A stretch of 64,000 nucleotides of DNA from contig JARFTZ010000046.1 of assembly GCA_029289235.1 (NCBI GenBank), forward strand, positions 1 to 64,000, written 5' to 3'. The position numbers and the translations under genes are program-made. The stretch is from Gammaproteobacteria bacterium (lineage in GTDB: Bacteria; Pseudomonadota; Gammaproteobacteria; Burkholderiales; Rhodocyclaceae). This document shows, piece by piece, positions 7,642-16,369 of the stretch. How positions within the stretch are numbered: position 1 is the stretch's first letter; every line of letters starts with the position of its first letter. The notes beneath the pieces are model-generated. The model was not told the origin of the DNA and made no database searches. It saw only the letters and a list, made by a program, of their open reading frames with translations.

Positions 7642-9539
7642 GCGGCGCCGTCCATGACGTTGCGCAGGAAGGCGTCGTACATCAGCAGGGTCCAGAGCGG
7701 CGTGCTGTGGTCGCGGCGGCCGGATTCGTGCTGTTCAACCATCTGCCTGATCGCCAGCGGGTTGAACAAGCCGGATTCGGCGATCCGCCCGTCAAGCAAT
7801 GAATCCCGCACGCGCTGCTTCAGCGGTCCGCGGAACCAGCGGGCCAGCGGCACGGCAAAACCCATCTTCGGGCGGTACATGATGTCCCGCGGCAGGTAGG
7901 GCTCCATCGCCTTCTTGAGCAGGTACTTGCCCTCACCGCGCTTCAGCTTCAGCGTTGACGGCAGCGTCGCCAGCCATTCGACCAGCGGGTGATCCATCAG
8001 CGGCTCACGCACCTCCAGCGAATGCGCCATGCTCGCGCGGTCGACCTTGGTGTTGATGTCGCCGACCAGATAGGTGTGCAGGTCGATGTACTGGATCAGC
8101 CCGAGTGGATCGTCGGTACCCGCGCGCGCAGCGTGACGGTTGAACACGTCGATGGCGCTGTAGCCGCCGAGCTCGGCACGGAAGCCGTCGCTGTAAAGCC
8201 GGCTGCGTTCCGGATCGCGGATCAGCGACATGCTGTGGAAGTAGGCTTCGACCGAGGTTCGCGCCATCGATTCGAAGGTCGTCTTGGCGCGAAAGACGCG
8301 CGGCGCCCAGTCGGCCTTGGGATAAACGCGGCCGAGCATCCCGAAGAGCGGACGGCGAACGCCAAGCGGCAGAGCCGAGCGCATGCCCTCTTCCATCAGG
8401 TGCAGCTTGTAGCGCCGATAGCCGCCGAAGCTTTCGTCCCCGCCATCGCCGGAGAGCGCCACCGTCACGTGCTTGCGCGCCAGCTGGCAGACGCGGTAGG
8501 TGGGGATCGCCGAACTGTCGGCATAGGGCTCGTCGTAGAGCCGGGCCAACGTGTCTATCAGGTCGAAGTCGTCGCTTTCGACGGTATCGACGAAATGGTT
8601 GGTCTTGTAGCGCTCGGCCACCTGGCGGGCGAACTCGGCTTCGTTGTATGCCGGGTCGCTGAAGGCGATCGAGCAAGTGTTCACCGGGTCGCTGTTGAGC
8701 CCAGCCATCAGCGCCACAACGGCACTCGAATCGACGCCGCCGGACAGGAATGCGCCGAGCGGCACCTCCGACATCAGGCGCAGGCGGATCGATTCGTTGA
8801 GCCGCGCGGTGAGTTCTTCGAAGGCTTCCGCCTCGCTGATCTTGCGGTCGAGCGAGAAACGGACATCCCAGTAGTCGCGCGGCTCCCGCAGCGCCTCGCC
8901 ACGCTTGACCAGCAGCGTGCAGGCCGGCGGGAGCTTGCGCGCCTGCTTGAAGATGCAGCGCGGCTCGGCGACGTAGCCGAGGGCGAAGTATTCCTCGACG
9001 GCGAGCGGGTCGATGTCCTTCGGCAAGCCGCCGTGCGCCAGCAGCGATTTGAGTTCCGAGCCGAACAGCAGCGTGCCGTCGTTCAGCAGCGCGTAGTGCA
9101 AGGGCTTGACGCCGAGCCGGTCGCGGGCGAGAAAGAGGCAGTCCTTATTGCGGTCCCACAGGGCGAAGGCGAACATCCCGCGAAAACGCTCGACGCATTT
9201 TTCGCCCCACGCTTCCCACGCATGGACGATGACTTCGGTGTCGCTGCGGGTGTGGAACACGTGCCCGAGCGCCTGCAATTCGGGGATGAGTTCGAGGTAG
9301 TTGTAGATTTCGCCGTTGAAGACGACGCAGACGCTCCGGTCTTCGTTGTAGAGCGGTTGCTGGCCCGTTGCCAGGTCGATGATCGACAGGCGGCGATGCC
9401 CGAGCCCCACCCCCGGCTCGACATGCACGCCACCTTCCACCGGGCCGCGGTGGTGCTGCGACTCGTTCATCCGCGTCAGAACCGCGCGATCGATGCCACG
9501 CCGCCCGCGGGTATCGAAGATTCCGGTAATTCCACACAT
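7638..9539 (-). CDS. Exosortase A-associated amidotransferase (asparagine synthase-like)
   Basis: The 633-residue protein begins MCGITGIFD, placing the glutaminase nucleophile at Cys2 after Met removal. An N-terminal class II glutamine amidotransferase domain (about 1-200) is followed by an AsnB-type ATP-pyrophosphatase domain with the PP-loop LSGGVDSSAV near residue 265. It matches the XrtA-locus amidotransferase family (TIGR03108). The likely role is amidation of a sugar acid, such as the glucuronate made by Ugd, rather than asparagine synthesis; this is inferred from context. Confidence 0.92.
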   Translation of the reverse strand: MCGITGIFDTRGRRGIDRAVLTRMNESQHHRGPVEGGVHVEPGVGLGHRRLSIIDLATGQQPLYNEDRSVCVVFNGEIYNYLELIPELQALGHVFHTRSDTEVIVHAWEAWGEKCVERFRGMFAFALWDRNKDCLFLARDRLGVKPLHYALLNDGTLLFGSELKSLLAHGGLPKDIDPLAVEEYFALGYVAEPRCIFKQARKLPPACTLLVKRGEALREPRDYWDVRFSLDRKISEAEAFEELTARLNESIRLRLMSEVPLGAFLSGGVDSSAVVALMAGLNSDPVNTCSIAFSDPAYNEAEFARQVAERYKTNHFVDTVESDDFDLIDTLARLYDEPYADSSAIPTYRVCQLARKHVTVALSGDGGDESFGGYRRYKLHLMEEGMRSALPLGVRRPLFGMLGRVYPKADWAPRVFRAKTTFESMARTSVEAYFHSMSLIRDPERSRLYSDGFRAELGGYSAIDVFNRHAARAGTDDPLGLIQYIDLHTYLVGDINTKVDRASMAHSLEVREPLMDHPLVEWLATLPSTLKLKRGEGKYLLKKAMEPYLPRDIMYRPKMGFAVPLARWFRGPLKQRVRDSLLDGRIAESGLFNPLAIRQMVEQHESGRRDHSTPLWTLLMYDAFLRNVMDGAA

Positions 9540-9582
9540 GGACTATTCCGTTTCTCGTAATTCGGTCATATCAAGGAGACCG

Positions 9583-10743
9583 CTATTGCAGCGTGGAAAT
9601 TCCCAAGCATTGGTCATACAACGATTGATACTGCCGCACCATGGCCTCCATGCTGAATTTCTGCTCGACCAGGCGCCGCCCGCTCTTGCCCATTTCTCGC
9701 GTCTTTTCATCCTGTTGCGACAACCGCAGAATCTCCGCCGCCATGGACGGAACGTCGCCCGAAGCTACCAGCGTTCCCGTCGTGCCCGCCACGATCAGTT
9801 CGGCGTTGCCGCCGACATCGGTTGCGATCACCGGCACCCCGCACGCCATTGCCTCCAGGATCGTGTTCGAAATGCCTTCGGCCAGCGACGGCAGGACGAA
9901 ACAGTCCAGCCCGCGCAGGATATCCGGCACATCGTTCCGTTCGCCGGGCAGCCAGGCCAGATCGGCGCAGCCCGCCTGTTCGAGCAGCGCCAGGGCCTCG
10001 CCGCGCAACGGCCCGTCGCCGATCATTACCAGGCGCAAGCGTTGTCGCAACTCTGGTGCTGTCTGCAGCGCTTGAACGAACGCCCGCGCCAGATCGGTCT
10101 GGTTCTTCACCGCCTGCATGCGCCCGACCGTGCCCACGATCCATAGCCCCTCGTCGTTGAACGGGCATCCCGGAATCGGCTCGCGTCGCGCAGCCGGATG
10201 GAAGCGCGCTGCATCGACGCCGTTGTAGATCTGGATCACCCGTTTCGCCGGAATGCCCACTGCCTGGGTCAGATACTGCTCAAGGTCGCAGGACAGCGCT
10301 ATGTAATACGTCACAAACGGCCGATAAATCCGGCGGATCCACTGGTTTTTCTTGCATGTGCCATCGAGGTCGTCGAAATCCCGACCGTGTTCGCCGTGAA
10401 TACGCGCCGGAACGCCGGCCGCCCAGGCGGGCACCGAGACTTCGAGCGCCCCGAGATTGCGTGTGTGTACGATGGCGGGCCGTAGCTGCCGTAACAGGCG
10501 GAACAGCTGTGGGTAAATCCACAAGGCGTGCCCTGGCTGCTTGTCGAGTGCGAAAAATTCGACGTCATCGCGCCGGATACGCTTGCGAAAGTCCGTGACC
10601 TTCGTCAACGCCACAATCGCATGGCGATAGGCATCGGGCGGCATGTGGTTGATCAGGTTGACGATGCCGTTCTCCATCCCGCCGACATCGAAACGATGCA
10701 TGACATGGACGATCAGCGGGCGCGGATCGACCGTTCCGGTCAT
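9583..10743 (-). CDS. XrtA/PEP-CTERM-associated glycosyltransferase (TIGR03088-like)
   Basis: The 386-residue GT4 enzyme opens with PLIVHVMHRFDVGGMENGIV and NLINHMPPDAYRHAIVALT, diagnostic of the second sugar transferase family of exosortase A loci. The C-terminal half has VGTVGRMQAVKNQTDL and the EGISNTILEAMACGVPVIAT donor-site motif. It overlaps the xrtA stop by 4 bases and sits 43 bases before the amidotransferase start, so all three are probably co-transcribed. Confidence 0.92.
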   Translation of the reverse strand: MTGTVDPRPLIVHVMHRFDVGGMENGIVNLINHMPPDAYRHAIVALTKVTDFRKRIRRDDVEFFALDKQPGHALWIYPQLFRLLRQLRPAIVHTRNLGALEVSVPAWAAGVPARIHGEHGRDFDDLDGTCKKNQWIRRIYRPFVTYYIALSCDLEQYLTQAVGIPAKRVIQIYNGVDAARFHPAARREPIPGCPFNDEGLWIVGTVGRMQAVKNQTDLARAFVQALQTAPELRQRLRLVMIGDGPLRGEALALLEQAGCADLAWLPGERNDVPDILRGLDCFVLPSLAEGISNTILEAMACGVPVIATDVGGNAELIVAGTTGTLVASGDVPSMAAEILRLSQQDEKTREMGKSGRRLVEQKFSMEAMVRQYQSLYDQCLGISTLQ

Positions 10744-12302
10744 CGTTTACTCCTGGTCTGTTGCAGCGCCGTCTCGATCGACGGCAACGCTGCCGAAACG
10801 AAGCGGCTCAGCAAGGCATCGGCCCCGCCCGCGCTTTCCTTGGGTGCGTAGACGATGACAATTGCCGAGTCGTCGCCCTGGCCGAGCAGCTTGTACAGCG
10901 CGGTATAGGCCTTGGCCAGATGATCGCTGCGCGTCAGGCGGCCGTTGATCCAGTACCAGCGCCAGACGATCAGGCGCGAGGCGTCAGCGCTGCGCAGCTC
11001 CGCCGTACGCAAAGCCAGCGCTTTGCCGCCGAGTTGCTCATCGCGCAGCCCTTCGCTGACCCTGATCCAGCGTCGGTTTTCACTGGTCACAAGATCATTG
11101 ACGGAGGTGACGAGTTTGCGCTCCGGCCCCTGGTTGCGGTAATAGGCGAGGTAAAGGCCGACCTGCCCCGCATCTGCAGAATAACTGTCGTGCAGATACG
11201 CCGAAGCATTGCCATAAACCGGCTCCCAGTCTGACAGACGCTGGGTCGTCGGCGTCCAGCCTTGAACAGCCGGGATCGCCTCGACACGGGAAATGTCGGC
11301 AGGCGCATTGCGTTCGATCTGCCATTCGGCGAACGGCCAGAGAGCGGCGACCAGAACCGTAGCCAATGCGGCAGGAACGAGTTTCGTATTGTTCCAATGC
11401 AACGAGGCCACTCCTATGGTCGTCTCGGGTGACATTTCGACGTCATCCTCCCGCCAGCGCGCGCCGATCCAGAACATGGCCAGGATCACCACGCCGAAAA
11501 ACAGCCAGCCGTAGATCAGGTGATCAACACCTGCGGCCAACTTGTTGCCCGACAGATGTCCGAGCATCACGATGAGGTAGGCCCGCGCCCAGTTGGCGAC
11601 GATCGGCACGAGGAAGGCAAGCCCGACGAACAGCAGGCGACGCTTCAGCGAACGATAGTTGAGGTAGGCGAACAGGGTGCCGACCATCAGCGAAGCGATC
11701 AGGTAGCGCACGCCGCTGCAGGCTTCGACAACCGACCAGGCGCCCGAGGGAATGATGAAGTGCAGGCCTTCGCGATAGACCGGAATGCCGCTCGCGCGCA
11801 GGCCGAGAATGGTGACATCGGCCGTCCATTCCATCAGTTGCGGCATCGCGAACTCGCCGAACGGCACGGCAAAGAAGAGAAAGGCGAGCGGGAAAATGAT
11901 CTTGCGCGCCGCATCAAGGCCAAGCACGGCCGGAACGGCCAGAATCACCATCGCGGTCAGGGCGAACTGGGAAAGCGGCCCGACCGTCGCCATTTCCCCG
12001 AGCAGCCAGCCAAAGCCGGCGCCGGCGATCAGCAGCAGAACCCAGTAGTTTGGCAGAGGAACGACATCGGCAAACGACGCGCGCTTTCGCCAGACGAGCC
12101 AGAGCGTGATCAGCGGCACCAGGAAACCGTGCGCAAACGTGTCGCTGCGCGCCCAGATCGCGGCCATGGACAACGCCGTTTCGCGATAGATGACGAGAAT
12201 GATCAGCAGCGTGATGGCCAGTACGGCGAGCGGCTGCCGCCACGGGAGGGCGCATTGTGCGGTTTGCGGTTCGGTCGCTTCGTCCTTTTCGGCCTGATCC
12301 AT
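10740..12302 (-). CDS. xrtA: Exosortase A fused to an EpsI domain
   Basis: This 520-residue inner-membrane protein has eight or so membrane segments in the first 290 residues and the exosortase catalytic triad: Cys195 (VEACSGVRYL), Arg240 (VANWARAYL) and His261 (VDHLIYGW). Residues from about 320 onward form the soluble EpsI/DUF3485 domain (WTPTTQRLSDWEPVY, VGLYLAYYRNQG). It cleaves PEP-CTERM sorting signals at the inner membrane and probably hands the proteins to the export or anchoring step. The ATG at 12300-12302 is chosen because longer in-frame extensions run backwards through the upstream glycosyltransferase. A substrate is encoded at 27124-27903. Confidence 0.95.
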   Translation of the reverse strand: MDQAEKDEATEPQTAQCALPWRQPLAVLAITLLIILVIYRETALSMAAIWARSDTFAHGFLVPLITLWLVWRKRASFADVVPLPNYWVLLLIAGAGFGWLLGEMATVGPLSQFALTAMVILAVPAVLGLDAARKIIFPLAFLFFAVPFGEFAMPQLMEWTADVTILGLRASGIPVYREGLHFIIPSGAWSVVEACSGVRYLIASLMVGTLFAYLNYRSLKRRLLFVGLAFLVPIVANWARAYLIVMLGHLSGNKLAAGVDHLIYGWLFFGVVILAMFWIGARWREDDVEMSPETTIGVASLHWNNTKLVPAALATVLVAALWPFAEWQIERNAPADISRVEAIPAVQGWTPTTQRLSDWEPVYGNASAYLHDSYSADAGQVGLYLAYYRNQGPERKLVTSVNDLVTSENRRWIRVSEGLRDEQLGGKALALRTAELRSADASRLIVWRWYWINGRLTRSDHLAKAYTALYKLLGQGDDSAIVIVYAPKESAGGADALLSRFVSAALPSIETALQQTRSKR

Positions 12303-12319
12303 CGCGTGTTTCGCCCCCG

Positions 12320-13525
12320 TCAATTTCCGGCTACCGGCCCCAGATGGCGGTCGATGGTCGCCAGATGCGCATCCCAACTGTAACGCCGCACCACCTGGCG
12401 CCTTGCCGCTTCGCCGATCGATGCGCGACGCTCCGGCGAGGCCAGCAGCGCATTGATCTGCTGCACGTGATCCTCGACGCTTTCCGCCAGCAGGAAATCC
12501 TGCTCGGGAACAGCGTCCACCGCCTCGCCGCAGCCGCGCGCGACGACAACCGGCACGGCCATGGCCATTGCTTCCAGCACCTTGTTCTGGATACCCCGGG
12601 CGATGCGCAGCGGCGCAACCACCACTGCGGCATGGCGCAGATACGGCCGCACATCGGGCACCGTCCCTGTGACGACCACACGGTCGCCGGCGAGTTCCTG
12701 GACTGCCGGCGCAGGACTGCGCCCGACGATATAGAAGCGAAGCGACGGCTGTTCCGCCAGCAGGCGTGGGAATATCTTGGAAACGAACCATTTCACCGCG
12801 TCGATGTTCGGCCAGTAGTCCATGGCGCCGGTGAAAACCAGCGGCACTTCGTCTGCAGCAAACGGAGAGACCAACGCGTGTTCGGGCGAGAAGAAATCGG
12901 AATCGACGCCGTTGCCCATCGCCGAGACTTTCTGGCGGAATTCCGGAGCGGCTTTCAGGAACAGTTCCGTCTCGGCTTCGGTGACGAAGAAGCCGTGGTT
13001 CGCCGCCGCGGCAGCCTGTTTCTCAAACGCCAGCAACCGTTCACCTTCGCGCCGGTAGATCCAGGACAACGGCCAGCGGTGATCGGGGGCGTACTGTGTC
13101 CATTTGGCCGAATCGACGTCACAGAAATCGACGAGTGTGCGTAGTGAAGAGTGCTTCGTCAGGTATTGGGCCATGGCCGAGGAAAAAACGACGGCGGCGT
13201 CGATCTTTTCGTTCTTGATCGTCTGGTCGACCCAGTCCTGCAGTCCGGCGTTGCGGTAATACGGCAAGGTCAGCGCCTCGCCGTACAGCAGTCCGGACAG
13301 GCTGCGCAGTTTCGCCACACGCGGCGAGAGCCGAACGATATGCGTCCCGGCGCAATAGTCAGGCAACTTGTCGACGTAGGCTTCGTCCTGCGGGTCGTCG
13401 ATGAAGGTACCGAGGAACACGCGGTGCTTCGCCGCCAGATGCCGGAGCAGATGGAACGAACGCACCTTGTCGCCCTTGTTCGGGGGATACGGCAGGCGAT
13501 GGACGAGGTATAGCAGATTGCTCAT
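12320..13525 (-). CDS. XrtA/PEP-CTERM-associated glycosyltransferase (TIGR03087-like)
   Basis: The 401-residue protein begins LLYLVHRLPYPPNKGDKVRS, the hallmark start of the first sugar transferase family found in exosortase A loci, followed by FHLLRHLA. A GT-B donor domain follows, with VFTGAMDYWPNIDAVKWF and the IARGIQNKVLEAMAMAVPVV donor-site region. It lies 17 bases upstream of xrtA in the same operon. The 914 bp between it and the FemAB-like gene hold a repeat array and a GIY-YIG gene that look inserted. Confidence 0.92.
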   Translation of the reverse strand: MSNLLYLVHRLPYPPNKGDKVRSFHLLRHLAAKHRVFLGTFIDDPQDEAYVDKLPDYCAGTHIVRLSPRVAKLRSLSGLLYGEALTLPYYRNAGLQDWVDQTIKNEKIDAAVVFSSAMAQYLTKHSSLRTLVDFCDVDSAKWTQYAPDHRWPLSWIYRREGERLLAFEKQAAAAANHGFFVTEAETELFLKAAPEFRQKVSAMGNGVDSDFFSPEHALVSPFAADEVPLVFTGAMDYWPNIDAVKWFVSKIFPRLLAEQPSLRFYIVGRSPAPAVQELAGDRVVVTGTVPDVRPYLRHAAVVVAPLRIARGIQNKVLEAMAMAVPVVVARGCGEAVDAVPEQDFLLAESVEDHVQQINALLASPERRASIGEAARRQVVRRYSWDAHLATIDRHLGPVAGN

Positions 13526-13543
13526 GGCACACGACTTGATGTT

Positions 13544-13889
13544 GTCGTCCCGGCGAAGGCCGGGACCCAGGAGGATGCCTCAAAGGCCGTTCCCGGCTCC
13601 CGGCCTGCGCCGGAATGACGCTGTTTCTCGCTCGTCGTCCCGGCGGAGGCCGGGACCCAGGAGGATGCCTCAATCGCCGTTCCCGGCTTCCGGCCTGCGC
13701 CTGAATGACGCTGTTTCTCGCTCGTCGTCCCGGCGGAGGCCGGAACCCAGTGGGATGTCTCAAACGCCGTTCCTGGATTCCGGCCTGCGCCGGAATGACG
13801 CTGTTTCTCACTCGTCGTCCCGGCGGAGGCCGGGCCCCAGGCGGATGCCTTAAAGGCCGTTCCCGGCTCCCGGCCTGCGCCGGAATGAC
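13544..13889. repeat. Tandem array of four 90-bp units
   Basis: Units start at 13544, 13634, 13724 and 13814, exactly 90 bp apart. Each holds GTCGTCCCGGCGGAGGCCGG, a short spacer with GGATGCCTCAAA, and CCGGCCTGCGCCGGAATGAC, then CTGTTTCTC. The unit is related to the 126-bp array but has a different spacer. It occupies nearly all of the gap between the glycosyltransferase start and the GIY-YIG gene. Open frames through it on both strands result from the 30-codon period. Confidence 0.92.
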
Positions 13890-13892
13890 GAA

Positions 13893-14180
13893 TCACACAA
13901 TCTCGCTGTAAAGATCTCGCCATTGCGGGTTGGTTGATTCGATGAGCCTTATTTTCCAGGCCCGCTGCCATTCCTTGATCGCTTTCTCGCGAGAGATGGC
14001 AGATTCCATCGTTGCATGGAGCTCGCACCAGACCAGCGTATGAACACCGTATTTTTTGGTGAATCCCTCGGCCTGGTCGTGCTTGTGCTGCCAGACGCGC
14101 TGCACCACATCGGAAGTCACTCCGACATAGAGCGTTCCGTTTCTCCGACTGGCGAGAATGTAAACGCAAGGCTGCTTCAC
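13893..14180 (-). CDS. Small GIY-YIG nuclease-family protein
   Basis: The reading frame encodes a single GIY-YIG domain of about 95 residues: CVYILASRRNGTLYVGVTSD gives the GVYIL/LYVGVT pair, the catalytic arginine follows in RVWQHK, and a conserved glutamate is in ISREKAIKEW. This is the free-standing UPF0213/YhbQ-like class, not a homing endonuclease in an intron. A GTG at 14178-14180 is taken as the start because residues further upstream are palindromic repeat sequence; no strong ribosome binding site is seen, so the start is uncertain. The stop abuts the 90-bp array and further repeats lie upstream. Confidence 0.75.
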   Translation of the reverse strand: MKQPCVYILASRRNGTLYVGVTSDVVQRVWQHKHDQAEGFTKKYGVHTLVWCELHATMESAISREKAIKEWQRAWKIRLIESTNPQWRDLYSEIV

Positions 14181-14240
14181 GTGGGATGGATAGGCTTGAG
14201 AAGGTTTTTCCAGTCTTGAAACAGGTTGCGCTCGGATTTC

Positions 14241-14390
14241 TGGATTCCGGCCTGCGCCGGAATGACGAGGAGGAGGAAAGGACCGTGGAAATAATATCCG
14301 CCCTTCCCTTGCCCGTCGTCCCGGCGGAGGCCGGGACCCAGAAGGATGCCTCAAAGGCCGTTCCCGGCTTCCGGCCTGCGCGGCAATGAC
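14241..14390. repeat. Half copy and full copy of the dispersed palindromic repeat
   Basis: A half unit (TGGATTCCGGCCTGCGCCGG through AATGAC, ending 14266) is followed by a full unit at 14315-14390 that resembles the 90-bp array units. Together with that array they bracket the GIY-YIG gene. Confidence 0.8.
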
Positions 14391-14439
14391 GGGGTTCGAT
14401 TGAAGCCTTTGAAAACAGCCACGTATTCATGCGGATGGC

Positions 14440-15513
14440 CTAACCCAGATTGCGCACGATGAAAGGGCCGAGCCGGTTCGCGACTCCAATGGGCAGGCGA
14501 CGCCAGGCTTCGATGAATAGCCGGTACTTGGCGTTGGCCGGATTGTTTTGCGGGATGCTGTCGCGCCGGTAGAGCCGATACTCGTAGAACAGCGGCTTCG
14601 GCTCGAACCCCCAGTTCTTCTTGAACGCGTAAGAACCGGTACCTTGCTTGCTGCGCCCGTAGTCGAAGACGCGGAGGCCGCGTTCGCAGGAGCGCCGCAT
14701 CAGTTCCCAATATTTGAAATCGTTGCCGGCCAGGTCGCGCGCCGATACGTCGTCTCCGGCGTAGTACGGCAACACCTCGTCGCGGAAATAGAAATTGAGC
14801 ACGCTGCTGATTGCCCGGCCCTGCGGATCGAAAACGGTGAGGACGTCGCAATCCTCGCCGAAAACCTGCAGCAGGCGTTCGAAATAGCGCCGGGGCATGG
14901 CTGGCGTGCCGTGTCTCAAAACATTGTCGGCGTAAAGCGGAAAGAAGTGCCCGACGGTACGTTCGACGTCGCTGCGCAGTCCATTCTTGATCCCCTTGCG
15001 CACCATCGCCCGCTGTTTGCGCGGGATGGTCTGCATGTTGGCGTCGACGTCCGGGTCGATGGGCTTGCGGAAGCAGACGTACAGATCCTGCGTCGGCCAG
15101 TCGGCGTGGCGCTGATTGAAATTGCGCAATTCGAGGTGATCAACGCCAAGCTGTTGCGCAATCGCCTGCGCCTCCGCTTCCAGCGCCTCCGCGGCTTCGG
15201 CATTGACGGCGGCGACACCGCCATAAACGGCGAACGGCAGCGAGACGAGCGCGTTACCGAACAAACGGCTGTTCACATGGGCCAGGGGCAGCACACCTTC
15301 GATCGCACCGCCCCGTTCGGCGTAAAGAAAATAGGTACGGTGCCGGAAGACGCCGGAAACGATCTCCTGCCAACCCGACCGATGAAAAAACGTCGCCTCC
15401 GGGCAGCGGAACACGAAGTCGTCCCAGCGACGCGCGGATTCGGGATCCTCCGCCTGGAGTTGTCGAACGGCCAACGCACCACTGGATTTGTCACCTGTCG
15501 TTAACGCCATCAA
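14440..15513 (-). CDS. FemAB-like GNAT-fold protein, XrtA/PEP-CTERM system-associated
   Basis: The 357-residue protein matches the FemAB-related family of XrtA loci (TIGR03019): N-terminal FHRSGWQEIVSGVFRHRTYF, central QRHADWP, and a C-terminal GNAT-type half with YYAGDDVSARDLAGNDFKYW and GLRVFDYGRSKQGTGSYAFK. Such proteins probably attach an amino acid or acyl group to the glycan or a carrier; the substrate is unknown. The start overlaps the stop of the upstream deacetylase by 4 bases. Confidence 0.92.
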   Translation of the reverse strand: MMALTTGDKSSGALAVRQLQAEDPESARRWDDFVFRCPEATFFHRSGWQEIVSGVFRHRTYFLYAERGGAIEGVLPLAHVNSRLFGNALVSLPFAVYGGVAAVNAEAAEALEAEAQAIAQQLGVDHLELRNFNQRHADWPTQDLYVCFRKPIDPDVDANMQTIPRKQRAMVRKGIKNGLRSDVERTVGHFFPLYADNVLRHGTPAMPRRYFERLLQVFGEDCDVLTVFDPQGRAISSVLNFYFRDEVLPYYAGDDVSARDLAGNDFKYWELMRRSCERGLRVFDYGRSKQGTGSYAFKKNWGFEPKPLFYEYRLYRRDSIPQNNPANAKYRLFIEAWRRLPIGVANRLGPFIVRNLG

Positions 15514-16364
15514 CCGCTCCCGATGCGGCCGGGCAGGAAGATTTCATCCATCCGGCCCCATTTGAAATCGGCGAGGAGGCGTCTGATTCGCGCTTCCATG
15601 CGGTGCAGGTTGAGATAGTGACGAAAGCGCGTCTTTGCGTCGATTCCGGGGATTCGTGGCTGATCGACGTCGATTTCCCAAGGGTGGAAATAAAAAATCG
15701 CCGGTTGCTTGTCGAGGTGGTTTACCCGCCGCAACAGCCATCGCGACATGGCATACGGCATGAGACGGAAGTATCCGCCCCCGCTGGCTGGCCAATTGCG
15801 GTCAAAGAAACAGGCAGTGGTAACCGGAATCTCCCACAAGCCGTCGCGCACCGGATGCGCGAAGCGAGGCGCGTCCGGCATGCCGTAATGATCGTGGCGA
15901 ATCGGGTAGATGCTTGAACTGTACGTATACCCTGCCTTCAGCAAGCAATCGAAAGCCCAGAGATTTCGGGTCCCTATCGAAAAGCTGGGAGCGCGGTAGC
16001 CGCTGACCCGCTGCCCGGCGATGTCTTCGAGCAGCTTTCGCGAACTGTCGATATCGGCGAAGAAGGCGGTTTCGTCGAGGTCGCTCGCCCTCTCGTGGCC
16101 GTAGCCGTGGCTGGCCACTTCGTGGCCGTTTTCGACGATGCTGCGGACCAGGCGAGGATGCCGCCGCGCGATCCAGCCCAGGGTAAAGAAGGTGGCGTGC
16201 GTTCCGTGATCCGCGAGCATCTGCAGGATGCGCTCGACGTTGCCTTCGACCCGGCACGCCTTGCTGTCCCAATGATCACGCGGGATATAGGGCGCAAACG
16301 CCGAAACCTGGAAGTAGTCCTCGACGTCGATGGTGAAGGCGTTGGTGAGGGGATCGCGCTCCAT
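15510..16364 (-). CDS. XrtA system polysaccharide deacetylase
   Basis: The 284-residue protein starts with NAFTIDVEDYFQVSAFAPYI, the signature of the XrtA-type polysaccharide deacetylase (TIGR03006, with DUF3473). Metal ligands are the DVED aspartate and the SHGYGHERA histidines; YRAPSFSIG forms the catalytic arginine loop. It probably N-deacetylates the polysaccharide. It differs from the second deacetylase at 931-1923, which uses TFDDG instead of DVED. Five bases separate it from the upstream ATPase gene. Confidence 0.93.
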   Translation of the reverse strand: MERDPLTNAFTIDVEDYFQVSAFAPYIPRDHWDSKACRVEGNVERILQMLADHGTHATFFTLGWIARRHPRLVRSIVENGHEVASHGYGHERASDLDETAFFADIDSSRKLLEDIAGQRVSGYRAPSFSIGTRNLWAFDCLLKAGYTYSSSIYPIRHDHYGMPDAPRFAHPVRDGLWEIPVTTACFFDRNWPASGGGYFRLMPYAMSRWLLRRVNHLDKQPAIFYFHPWEIDVDQPRIPGIDAKTRFRHYLNLHRMEARIRRLLADFKWGRMDEIFLPGRIGSG

Positions 16365-16369
16365 TCGCC

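Noticed and set aside
12303-12791. N-terminal extension of exosortase A
   Set aside because: It would run in another frame through the glycosyltransferase gene; the start at 12302 gives the expected protein.
13359-14430. Open frames of 150-300 codons across the 90-bp array
   Set aside because: Same cause: a 30-codon tandem period. Only the GIY-YIG segment has recognisable protein motifs.
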